Source: Ipomoea triloba (taxonomy: Eukaryota > Streptophyta > Magnoliopsida > Solanales > Convolvulaceae). From it: a stretch of 64,000 nucleotides of DNA. The notes under the pieces were generated by a model that was not told the origin of the DNA, did no database searches, and saw only the letters and a program-made list of their open reading frames with translations. Position numbers and translations under genes: made by a program. Below, piece after piece: positions 25,252 through 35,811 of this stretch. The stretch's first letter is position 1, and each line of letters starts with the position of its first letter. The DNA is taken from NCBI RefSeq assembly GCF_003576645.1, contig NC_044922.1, positions 19,939,046 through 20,003,045 on the forward strand. Direction: 5' to 3'.

Positions 25252-26944
25252 AACAATATAAATTTAACAAAAATAAATTTTACTAAAACATTATTATTTA
25301 TATAAAAAATTATACTGTATATTAAACTAATTAATATAGAAAGTGAGTTTTAATGATGTTTATATAGAAAGTAATGATGAAACCTAATTGGTTATGCAAG
25401 TCACGTGCGGAATGATGAGGTGGAAGGTTATGGAGTGTTAGATTTTGGACGCGATATCTATCCGCACATCCCTCGCACAACCAATTGGGTTTCATCATCA
25501 CTTTTGATATAAGCCTTATTGAAACTCATCATTTCGCCATCGGTCTTGCATCCCATTTTCTTCTACTCATCAAACCCTAGATTTTCTTTCTAAAGAAGTT
25601 ATTTCTGTAGAAATTTGTATACAATGGCACAAGAAACACCAAACAAGAAGCTGATTGAGAGGAAACCAATTGAGGATAAGAAAAATTAAATTATCTAACA
25701 TATAATTTTAACAAAATTAAATTTTACTAAAACAGTATAATTTATATTTAAAATTGTATTGTATATTAAACTAATTAATATAGAAGGTCAGTTTCAATGA
25801 TGTTTATGTAGAAAGTAATCATGAAACCAAATTGGTTGTGCGAGTCACATGCGGAATGATGAAGTGGAAGGTTATTATGGAGTGTTAGATTTTGGAGGAG
25901 ATATTTATCCGCACGTGCCTCGCGCAACCAATTAGGTTTCATCATTACTTTTGATATAAGCTTCATTGAAACTCATCATTTCGCCATCGGTCTTGTATCC
26001 CAATTTCTTCTACTCATCAAACCCTAGATTATTTTTCTAAAGAAGTTATTTCTGTAGAAATTTTGATACAATGGCATAGGAAACACCAAACAAGAAGCTG
26101 ATCGAGAGGAAACCAATAGAGGATAAGTAAAATTAAAGTACCTAAAATATAAATTTAACAAAATTAAATTTTACTAAAATATTATTATTTATATATAAAA
26201 TTATACTGTATATTAAACTAATTAATATTGTAAGTGAGTTTCAATGATGTTTATATAGAAAGTAATGATGAAACCTAATTGGTTATGCAAGTCACGTGCG
26301 GAATGATGAGGTGGAAGGTTATGGAGTGTTAGATTTTGGACGCGATATCTATCTGCACGTGTCTCGCACAGCCAATTAGGTTTCATCATCACTTTTGATA
26401 TAAGCCTTATTGAAACTCATCATTTCGCCATCCGTCTTGCGTCCCGTTTTCTTCTACTCATCAAACCCTAGATTTTCTTTCTAAAGAAGTTATTTCTGTA
26501 GAAATTTGTATACAATGGCACAAGAAACACCAAACAAGAAGCTGATCGAGAGGAAACCAATAGAGAATAAGAAAAATTAAATTACCTAATATATAATTTT
26601 AACAAAATTAAATTTTACTAAAACAGTATAATTTATATTTAAAATTGTATTGTATATTAAACTAACTAATATAGAAGATGAGTTTCAATGATGTTTATGT
26701 AGAAAGTAATGATGAAACCAAATTGGTTGTGCGAGTCACGTGCAGAATGATGAAGTGGAAGGTTATGGAGTGTTAGATTTTGGACGCGATATCTATCTGC
26801 ACGTGCCTCGCGCAACCAATTAGGTTTCATCATCACTTTTGATATAAGCCTTATTGAAACTCATCATTTCGCCATCCGTCTTGCATCCCGTTTTCTTCTA
26901 CTCATCAAACCCTAGATTTTCTTTCTAAAGAAGTTATTTCTGTA

Positions 26945-27360
26945 GAAATTTGTATACAATGGCACAAGAAACACCAAACAAGTGTAGAAATTTGTATACA
27001 ATGGCACAAGAAACACCAAACAAGAAGCTAAATTTGTATACAATGGCACAAGAAACACCAAACAAGAAGCTGATTTTGTATACAATGGCACAAGAAACAC
27101 CAAACAAGAAGCTGATCGAGAGGAAAATGGCACAAGAAACACCAAACAAGAAGCTGATCGAGAGGAAACCAATAGAGAATAAGAAAAATTAAATTACCTA
27201 ATATATAATTTTAACAAAATTAAATTTTACTAAAATTACCTAATATATAATTTTAACAAAATTAAATTTTACTAAAACAGTATAATTTATATTTAAAATT
27301 GTATTGTATATTACTAAAACAGTATAATTTATATTTAAAATTGTATTGTATATTATACTA
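26945..27360. repeat. In-frame micro-duplications of the micro-ORF start and of the spacer
   Basis: The micro-ORF 5' part is repeated five times (26959-27150), each copy restarting within the preceding one. This creates an 80-residue frame 26950-27192 with the word MAQETPNK five times. Directly after, the A/T spacer is duplicated in the same tiling fashion (27195-27360). A functional repeat protein is unlikely; copies differ only by where they restart. Confidence 0.85.
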
Positions 27361-29629
27361 ACTAATATAGAAGATGAGTTTCAATGATGTTTATGTAGAA
27401 AGTAATGATGAAACCAAATTGGTTGTGCGAGTCACGTGCAGAATGATGAAGTGGAAGGTTATGGAGTGTTAGATTTTGGACGCGATATCTATCCGCACGT
27501 GCCTCGCGCAACCAATTAGGTTTCATCATTACTTTTGATATAAGCTTCATTGAAACTCATCATTTCGCCAACGGTCTTGTATCCCAATTTCTTCTACTCA
27601 TCAAACCCTAGATTATTTTTCTAAGGATGTTATTTCTGTAGAAATTTTGATAAAATGGCACAGGAAACACCAAACAAGAAGCTGATCGAGAGGAAATCAA
27701 TAGAGGATAAGAAAAATTAAAGTACATAAAATATAAATTTAACAAAATTAAATTTTACTAAAACATTATTATTTATATAAAAAATTATACTGTATGTTAA
27801 ACTAATTAATATAGAAAGTGAGTTTCAATGACGTTTATATAGAAAGTAATGATGAAACCTAATTGGTTATGCAAGTCACGCGCGGAATGATGAGGTGGAG
27901 AAGATTATGGAGTGTTAGATTTTGGACGCGATATCTATCCGCACGTGCCTCGCACAGCCAATTAGGTTTCATCATCAATTCTGATATAAGCCTTATTGCA
28001 ACTCATCATTTCGCCATCGGTCTTGCATCCCATTTTCTTCTACTCATCAAACCCTAGATTTTTTTTCTAAATAAGTTATTTCTATAGAAATTTTGATACA
28101 ATGGCACAAGAAACACCAAACAAGAAGCTGATCGAGAGGAAACCAATAGAGGATAAGAAAAATTAAAGTACCTAAAATATAAATTTAACAAAATTATATT
28201 TTACTAAAATATTATTATTTATATCAAAAATTATAGTGTATATTACACTAATTAATATAAAAAGTGAGTTTCAATGATGTTTATATAGAAAGTAATGATG
28301 AAACCTAATTGGTTATGCAAGTCACGTGCGGAATGATGAGGTAGAAGGTTATGGAGTGTTAGATTTTGGACGCGATATCTATCCGCACGTGCCTCGCACA
28401 GCCAATTAGCTTTCATCATCACTTTTGCTATAAGCCTTATTGCAACTCATCATTTCGCCATCGGCCTTGCATCCCATTTTCTTCTACTCATCAAACCCTA
28501 AATCATTTTTCTAAGGAAGTTATTTCTATAGAAATTTTGATAAAATGGCACAGGAAACACCAAAAAGCTGATAGAGAGGAACCCAATAGAGGGTAAGAAA
28601 AATTAAAGTACCTAAAATATAAATTTAACAAAATTATATTTTACTAAAACATTATTATTTATATCAAAAATTATAGTGTATATTACACTAATTAATATAA
28701 AAAGTGAGTTTCAATGATGTTTATATAGAAAGTAATGATGAAACCTAATTGGTTATGCAAGTCACGTGCGGAATGATGAGGTAGAAGGTTATGGAGTGTT
28801 AGATTTTGGACGCGATATCTATCCGCACGTGCCTCGCACAGCCAATTAGCTTTCATCATCACTTTTGCTATAAGCCTTATTGCAACTCATCATTTCGCCA
28901 TCGGTCTTGCATCCCATTTTCTTCTACTCATCAAACCCTAGATTTTCTTTCTAAATAAGTTATTTCTATAGAAATTTTGATACAATGGCACAAGAAACAC
29001 CAAACAAGAAGCTGATCGAGAGGAAACCAATAGAAGATAAGAGAAATTAAATTACCTAAAATATAAATTTAACAAAATTAAATTTGACTAAAACATTATT
29101 ATTTATATCAAAAATTATACGGTATATTAAACTAATTAATATAGAAAGTGAGTTTCAATGATATTTATATAGAAAGTAATGATGAAACCTAATTGGTTAT
29201 GCAAGTCACGTGCGGAATGATGAGGTGGAAAAGGTTATGGAGTGTTAGATTTTAGACGCGATATCTATCCGCATGTGCCTCGCACAGCCAATTAGGTTTC
29301 ATCATCACTTTTGCTATAAGCCTTATTGCAACTCATCATTTCGCCATCGGCCTTGCATCCCATTTTCTTCTACTCATCAAACCCTTGATTATTTTTCTAA
29401 GGAAGTTATTTCTGTAGAAATTTTGATAAAATGGCACAGGAAACACCAAAAAGCTGATAGAGAGGAACCCAATAGAGGATAAGAAAAATTAAAGTACCTA
29501 AAATATAAATTTAACAAAATTATATTTTACTAAAACATTATTATTTATATCAAAAATTATAGTGTATATTACACTAATTAATATAAAAAGAGAGTTTCAA
29601 TGATGTTTATATAGAAAGTAATGATGAAA

Positions 29630-29814
29630 CCTAATTGGTTATGCAAGTCACGTGCGGAATGATGAGGTAGAAGGTTATGGAGTGTTAGGTCACGTGCGGA
29701 ATGATGAGGTAGAAGGTTATGGAGTGTTAGATTTTGGACGCGATATTGAGGTAGAAGGTTATGGAGTGTTAGATTTTGGACGCGATATATAGAAAGAAAT
29801 TGGCACGCACACAC
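29630..29814. repeat. Tiled duplications at the right end of the array
   Basis: TCACGTGCGGAATGATGAGG and GAGGTAGAAGGTTATGGAGT are each repeated with forward tiling up to 29787. The array then stops in mid-unit, and 29788-29814 (ATAGAAAGAAATTGGCACGC) is unrelated. Confidence 0.8.
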
Positions 29815-31105
29815 AAAGTGTTTGTTGAATTGTCTCATCTAACCAAGTCGCCATGAGAATGGGACTTATGGTTATTTGATCACTAGCATGACGTACATTG
29901 ACACTTATATCATTTCCCCAAGTTTGTCATCTAGAATTACATAACTTATAAACCACTAGACACACAAGGGACTCTATGCAAGAATGTTTGGTTCAAATCT
30001 ATCTTTTATCTATTGTCTTTTAATTCACTTGTTTCCTTTCAAAAATAAAAAATAAAAATTCACTTGTTATCATTATAGGTTATCTAAACATACAATATTT
30101 AAATATCTATTGGGTAACTATCAAACACTGTTCGAACCCGTGCTTAACCCCTCACTATTTAAATAATTATAATACTCTTAAAACTCACTACTCCTTGAAA
30201 ACGATACTCTTAAATTTTCATATAACCACTAAAATCAACTTTCAGTGGGCGCAAGCTAGAGAAATTACACATTAATCCTTGAACCACTATAAAACCTCTC
30301 CCTCCCTCTACTTTACGTCTTTACTTGTATATTTTATTGTATTTTCCATGTCTACCAAAGCATAATACGAGTGTTATCAATTTCATTGAAACTAAAACGA
30401 GTTTAAGATTTTCATTGATTGTTTACAAGCTCTAATTTTCAAGACTAATTAGTTTAAGATTTAAACATAATGCACACTAAGTATATATTGATAAATTAAT
30501 TTACTAAGTTTTACACACAATGATTATTTTTGAAAAGTTTACAAAAATCAATTCACCCCACCGCCACCCCCACCCCTCTAATCTTATTAAATAACAAATT
30601 TTTAAAATCTTCTTCTTCAGGAGTGAATGGGAAAGCTCTATTATTTGCTTACATCCTTTCTTTTTAATACTTAATCTCCCAAACTAAGGCAGCTATCAAA
30701 CTAAATGACCAACAAAATTTCATACTCTAAGTTAGTTTTGAAGAAAAATACACCAATATAAATACTACATTAACACAAACTTATATAGATTAAGCAACTT
30801 TTTTATTTTATTCAAGAAAAAATACGAAATTGGATTTCATTTCTAAGTAGTACATAAATTAGAAATGCTAATTAGGGATTGATTAAACAAATTTTCTTTT
30901 AAAATCCATACCTAAATTAAATGCTCAACATTAATAATATTATTAGAATCTTTTTAAATATTTTTGAAGATTTAAATTCAATACTTTTTATGAATATACG
31001 CATACTACCTGTTTTAGTAATGACTTTTCACTCCATATTTAAATATCCTAAATTTAGAAATTTTGATACAATTAATAATTTTAATTATGTTACTTAAAAC
31101 ACTAA

Positions 31106-31882
31106 CAGGGCGTTTGGTCGGAGAAAATTTGAATTACATTCCCACTTAATTTTCACATAATTCCAAATGCAACTAAATTAGTTTGGTTGGAGGAGTTGCA
31201 ATTACACGGAATTTTAATTCCGTGGATTTTAGGAAGAAAAAAAAAAAGATAGTTCTAAGACAAAATTACCCTTATATTTTTTTTAACTTAAAATTAATGG
31301 CTAACATTCCCTTCTAGATGATAACGTGTATTATTCTTCGACTACTATCAACAGAGAACGTCTTTCCTGAACAATAATCATTCTAGGCCAACCTTAATCA
31401 AGTAAGTTTTCTCAAAACTCTCAAGTATTTAAATTTGATGTGTATATACCGTATTTGCCTACATTTTCAAGAACAAAAGTTTGAATTTAATATGTTATAT
31501 GTTTTGGGTGTTTGAATATGCAAATGGGTCCAAGATATACTTGTCATATAAGAGGATTAATAATAATAATAATAATAATTATTATTATTATTATTATTAT
31601 TATTATAATTATTATTATTATTATTATAATAATAATAATAATAATAATAACAACAACAATAACAACAACAACAACAACAGCAATGGGCATGTTTGACTTT
31701 ATACTACTTATTACCTTTCAATTCTCATGTATACCAAATTCTGTAATTGAAATTCCCAGTAATTTTATTACTGCAAACCAAACACTGGAATTTAAACTCA
31801 CACTTTATTCTCACATTATTCTTTTACCATGAAATTACAATTCTTTTCCCACGTAATTCCTTCCCTCCAACCAAATGCCCCG
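31106..31882. mobile_element. PIF/Harbinger-like MITE with TAA target duplication
   Basis: Left end CAGGGCGTTTGGTCGGAG and right end (reverse complement) CGGGGCATTTGGTTGGAG are terminal inverted repeats, flanked by TAA at 31103-31105 and 31883-31885. The orthologous position in copy III (about 49770, ACACTAAGTTTTCTACCAT) is an intact empty site with a single TAA. Copy II (~40105-40152) keeps a shrunken remnant. The element is 777 bp with no transposase. Confidence 0.85.
31558..31678. repeat. Palindromic ATT/AAT/AAC trinucleotide microsatellite
   Basis: Runs of AAT, then ATT, then AAT, then AAC repeats cover about 120 bp inside the Harbinger-like element. Open frames across it (poly-N, poly-Y, poly-I) are translation artefacts. 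Confidence 0.95.
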
Positions 31883-32416
31883 TAAGTTTTCTACCATTAA
31901 AATGAAATAAGATTTAATACGAAGTTTAAAAACATAAAACAAAATTTAGAATTAGAATATTACGTTCAACAACTATTATACAGCTTTAAACCCAAGGAGG
32001 TGCATATGTTGCCAACTGTTATTTTGTGGATGAGGGACCACCGTACAAGGTTAGTGGACACTGGTCCAAAATGACGTCTCTTAGTTTATTTACACACACT
32101 TCACATATTATAAACTTAAAAAATTATTAGAATTATTTTACATGATATATTTATATTTAATTAATTATGAACTTATTACTGCAAAGGTTAATATTGGTAA
32201 AAAAAAAAAAGTGACACTAATTTAGACAAAACAATTTCATCGTTTTGGAATCTGATTCACGATATAATTTGATATTTATTACCTTACATTTAATAAAAAT
32301 TTTCTTAGTGTATACCATTAAATGAAAAGAAATTAGGGCCCCCTAAATTTATTAATGTTTAAAGAAGAAAATTTAATTTTTTTTCTATATTTAAAATTTG
32401 TGTAAAAAGAATACTC

Positions 32417-32479
32417 TTTTTTTGGGTGTAACCCAGGGTTTCCACCGTTGAACACAGTGACTAACCCATCGCTGGATTG
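32417..32479 (-). mobile_element. 63-bp retroposon (SINE-like) with 15-16-bp target duplication
   Basis: GTAAAAAGAATACTCT occurs at 32402-32417 and again at 32480-32495. The sequence between begins with a T run (poly-A on the minus strand) and contains GGGTGTAACCCAGGGTTTCC. Copies II and III lack it and carry one copy of the target word. The size suggests a 5'-truncated SINE or similar LINE-mobilised transcript. Confidence 0.7.
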
Positions 32480-32599
32480 GTAAAAAGAATACTCTAATGT
32501 GTCATCAGTTTAAAATAACCCATTTGGAAATTAAAATAGCTATTTTAGTTTTCGATAATAGAGTGTAACACATCATTAGAATGTAAATTCATATCATCT

Positions 32600-33110
32600 T
32601 TCATAGATGATAGGGAGGGGCGACGCACATGTCCCTTAATATATATATATCTAACTCTTCTTGTTGCAACACCTGCCAAGTCTCTTGCGAGAAGCTAGAT
32701 TTCTCAATTCGTTCCCCTGTTTCTCCAAAATTGTGGCACCCCAATCTTTAGTTTGGTCCATGTTAACCAGGTAATCAAAATACTTGTTCCCTTCTCTCAA
32801 CGTATGTGAGATTTTCTTGTATGTGGAAGACCCAATCTTTACCATAAACCCACAAATTCATCGGCCCGGCCCTCATGATACCGAATAAGGCTAACCCCTT
32901 CCACTAGTTAACCCCGAGCTCATGTTTCTAGCCCCATTCGTGTTTAAGTTTCGATTTCCCCTGGGAAGGAGGAGACCAGGATATTAAACTTACCTTTATT
33001 TTGCTGTTCTGTTCCCATTCCGTGTAAACAGCCAGATTTCCATTCCAGGAGCAGCGTATGGCCATCCGCTCTAAACTCTCTTGGATCTAGCTCCAGCCGA
33101 GCGTCCATAG
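32600..33110 (-). pseudogene. RNase H-like (RVT_3 type) relic, copy I
   Basis: Minus-strand frames read RLELDPRELRADGH near 33100, GVSLIRYHEGRADEFVG near 32900, and HTLREGNKYFDYL with NMDQTKDWGATILEKQGNEL between 32845 and 32651. The last matches the C-terminal part of the plant RVT_3 ribonuclease H-like domain (HxxREGNxxADxLANLG wording), usually found at the end of LINE ORF2 or as host relics. The expected A and D of ADFLA are replaced (YFDYL). Frameshifts and stops separate the pieces. Related copies are at 40780-40960, 50440-51010 and 55390-55690. Confidence 0.6.
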
Positions 33111-34009
33111 TTTAAAAGTCTCACAGTTTTGGATTCACACAGGTAAAACTTTAGAATTTAAAATTTCATATGTTTAAGAGTTGATGTTTGTGTATATACA
33201 CAACCAACATTAGAACATTGCATATGTTTTTGTTTGTGCCACAACACACAACCCACTTCAACTACATTTAGAAAATTGTTTTTTGTTTGAAATTTTTATT
33301 GCTAATTTTTTATTTTAAGTTACAAGTTAGAATGTTTAATCCGTTAATTATTTTATTTTGAAAGAAAATTTGATGTTAAAATGTTATCTTTATTTACAAG
33401 TTAAAATGTTTTATTAAGATTTTTTATGATGTAAAGTTTATTCATTAATATAATTGCTATTTGTGAAAACTAATATCAAATCAGATTTCATTTTTAAGTA
33501 GGGTTATGATAGAAACATATAGGTTATTCAATATAAAGTTTACTAAAGCAATTACAAAAAAAAAACAAAAAAAAAACAAAAAAAAAAACAAAAACAAAAA
33601 CAATTCAACATAATTTGGACACAATTATCTAGAAAGAAACAAAATTGAGAAAGGAAAAAAAATGTTAGTCTTGTAATCTATTTTTCTTATTAAATAGCTT
33701 CCGTAATCTTCACACTCAATAGTCCCTTCAAGTTTAAAAAAAAATGGTCAAATCATGATGTACTTTTAAACTTTTAGACAACACCTCTTTTAAATTTAAA
33801 TTTGCATACAAAATCTTAAATTGATTTTGTATTAGTTAATTTTGTGTATGCTTTGAATTTTTTATTTATTTATTTATTTTTGAGAAATGTATGCTTTGAA
33901 TTGTATTAAGCATTTTTGGTAGAAAATTTATTGTTTGATATAAAATAATTAAAATCATTAATTGTATTAAAATTTCTAAATTTAGCGCATTAAAGTGTAA
34001 CTAGAGTAA

Positions 34010-34300
34010 TAAATTAAAGTGATTTAGCGCATTAAAGTGTAACTAGAGTAATAAATTAAAGTGATAAAAAGCATTAAAGTGTAACTAGAGTAATAAATTA
34101 AAGTGATAAAAAGATATCACATATATGGTGGTTGAGTTTTTCAAAAATGCAACAATGATCACATATATGGTGGTTGAGTTTTTCAAAAATGCAACAATGT
34201 GTGGAGGACAGGTGGTTGAGTTTTTCAAAAATGCAACAATGTGTGGAGGACAGAATGACGAGTTTTTCAAAAATGCAACAATGTGTGGAGGACAGAATGA
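34010..34300. repeat. Tiled short duplications, single-copy in the sister repeat
   Basis: GCATTAAAGTGTAACTAGAG with TAATAAATTAAAGTGAT occurs three times, and GGTTGAGTTTTTCAAAAATG with CAACAATG four times, each restarting inside the last. The homologous stretch at 62490-62620 has each of these once. Confidence 0.9.
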
Positions 34301-34400
34301 CCCTCTACTAGTGCTGATTCCCAAAGTAAAGAAACCGGAGAGGCCGGGTGAACCAACTTCGCCCAATTAGTCTTTGTAATGATCATGGTCAAAAGAAGCA
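34125..34400 (+). pseudogene. LINE reverse-transcriptase fragment (fingers region), copy I
   Basis: Frames read VVEFFKNATMCGGQND, then LLVLIPKVKKPERPGE, and in another frame NQLRPISLCND. This is the plant LINE RVT_1 N-terminal wording (N-x-TLI-x-LIPK followed by RPISLCNV). The fragment is frameshifted within GEPTSPN versus LRPISL and lacks the palm. Its 5' part is expanded by tiled duplications. A cleaner copy lies at 62550-62690. Confidence 0.7.
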
Positions 34401-34622
34401 TCTTTTAATTTTTAATTTAATGATCGTGGATTGTGGGTTACGTTGTGTGGGGTTAGCGCTAGTTATTGCTTTTTTCTTTACACCGAACAAATTCGGCAAA
34501 GATTCTTTGAGCGAGCCTACTTTTTCTTGTTCTGACAATTGTTCACACACTACCTACATCTTCATCACACCTCATTGCTTCCTACTTAAGTTCATCCTTC
34601 GACAATCATTCTCCAGGTCCTA

Positions 34623-34697
34623 ATGATGTCTTCACCACTACTTCCAACCGAACAATCATCCATAGATTACAAGTCTCATAATATTGGATTCACACAG
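34623..34697 (+). CDS. Exon-like 25-codon frame with splice donor, recurrent in the repeat
   Basis: ATGATG begins a frame MMSSPLLPTEQSSIDYKSHN plus IGFTQ ending exactly at CAG|GTAACA. A leader-like stretch with TACTTAAG precedes it. The tail KSHxxGFTQ|GT recurs at 33125-33140, 61635-61660 and 63350-63378, and with damage at 51020-51050 and 62880-62962. I do not recognise the protein. It could be the first exon of an old gene carried in the composite repeat, or a chance conserved frame. Confidence 0.3.
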
Positions 34698-35254
34698 GTA
34701 ACATTTAAGAATTTAAAATTTCACAGTCATGATTATGAAATTTCATATGCTTAAGAGTTGATATGTGTGTATATACACAACCCATGTAAGAACATTTCAT
34801 ATATTTTTTTTCTTCTCTTTTCTTTTTTTTTTTTTTTTTTTTTGGTGTCACTACCCACAACCCACTTTAACCACAGTTAGACAATTGTTTATGTTTGAAA
34901 TTAAAATTTGGATTACTAGTTTGTTGTTTTCAATTACAAGTTTGAATGTTTGATTGTTAATTACGGAGTATTTTTTTATGGAAGAAATTTTGATCATTAA
35001 AATGATATTTTTATTTACAAGTTAAAATATTTTATTTATATTTATTTTTTAGGTTGTAAAATTTAATCATTAATTATTGGATATTAGAAAATCGATATGA
35101 TCAATAATACAAAACTAATATAGAATAATAAACATTTTTATTTTATTTGTAAAAACTAATATCAAATCGGATTTCAATAGTGGTATGGTAAAATTGAATG
35201 AGTTATTGAGTATATAATCAATGGAAGCAATTTAAACTACCACTACACCAAAAA

Positions 35255-35690
35255 TGTTATTTAGAGGCGGTTAATTTATTATTTAGAGGCGGTTCACAAC
35301 CGCCACTAAGTTGTTTAGAGGCGGTTCTTCAACCGTGTCTAAATAGTGTGTCGCGAAAGATTTAGAGGCGGTTTTAGACAAGTGTGGGAATTCTTGACCA
35401 GCATTGCATTTAGCGGCGATTTTATAACCGCCTCTAAAAGTGATGTATTTTACTTTTGCTTTTAGCGGCGGTTTCAAAACCGCCTCTAAATATATCTATT
35501 TATTTGTTCATTTAAATCTTAGTGGCGGTTATTAAATGTCGCTAAATATTTTTCTTTATTTATTTTTAAAAATTCTAGTGGCGGTTATTAAGTGTCGCTA
35601 AATATTTATCTTTATTTATTTTTTAAAATATTAGAGGCGATTATTTAAGTGTTGCTAAATTATTTTTTGATTTCATAATTAAGTGTTGCT
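35255..35690. repeat. CACTA subterminal repeats (TTTAGAGGCGGTT)
   Basis: The word TTTAGAGGCGGTT and variants (TTTAGCGGCGGTT, TAGTGGCGGTTATT) occur at least ten times in both orientations (AACCGCCTCTAAA). Such arrays are transposase-binding sites near CACTA ends. They also form pairs able to fold as hairpins. Confidence 0.9.
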
Positions 35691-35811
35691 AAATAATTAT
35701 CATTTTATTATATTTCTTCAAAAATCTTCATATTCAAATGTGTATTGCAATCACAAATAAACTCTATGTAACATTCAAATAATAACATTCAATAATATTC
35801 GTCAATAATAT

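Larger units (their letters stand above)
9737..29787. repeat. 20-kb tandem array of a ~444-bp promoter-like unit
   Basis: Equivalent positions recur every 444 bp or every 888-890 bp across the region (for example 10443, 11331, 12220, 12664, 13108 and on to 28 kb). After removing the LTR insertion at 23929-25246, about 18.7 kb of repeat remains, or roughly 42 units. Each unit holds a ~183-bp inverted repeat, a leader-like stretch with AAACCCTA, a short start-codon-initiated frame (MAQETPNKKLIERK...), and ~130 bp of A/T-rich spacer. Two subtypes (CTACTCAATAAACCCTAG and CTACTCATCAAACCGTAG leaders) alternate to give ~889-bp dimers on both sides of a monomeric block. The array begins abruptly at AGCTTCATTGAAACTC (9737) and ends inside a unit near 29787. 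Confidence 0.95.
29815..35240. repeat. Composite repeat segment, copy I
   Basis: First of at least four diverged copies of one segment. In order: LTR-leader-like part (29815-30480, inverted relative to 7820-8060), A/T-rich spacer with CACCCCACCGCCACC (30550), RNase H-like relic (32600-33110), LINE reverse-transcriptase relic (34125-34390) and a short exon-like piece (34623-34697). The part 33040-33600 is itself repeated at 34600-35240. It is interrupted by a Harbinger-like element, a 63-bp retroposon and, at 35241, a CACTA element. Stretches not itemised (30480-31105, 31886-32400, 33600-34000, 34700-35240) are A/T-rich with no gene seen. Confidence 0.75.

Noticed and set aside
10443..27550. 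Repeated 62-residue minus-strand frames (MKLISKV...) as a protein family
   Set aside because: They lie across the inverted repeat and mirror the plus-strand frames; no codon bias or known domain. A product of the hairpin symmetry.
9737..29787. Centromeric satellite
   Set aside because: The 444-bp unit is longer than typical plant centromere monomers, and promoter-like content is atypical; nothing in the sequence ties it to a centromere.
9737..29787. CRISPR array or 5S/45S rDNA spacer
   Set aside because: Units are far too long and lack unique spacers, and no rRNA gene sequence was seen.
31481..31832. Poly-asparagine, poly-tyrosine and poly-isoleucine frames
   Set aside because: Translation of a trinucleotide microsatellite inside a MITE.
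34085..34370. Repeat protein with FFKNATM or FLKNS repeats
   Set aside because: Arises from tiled duplication of a LINE reverse-transcriptase fragment; the sister copy has one unit.
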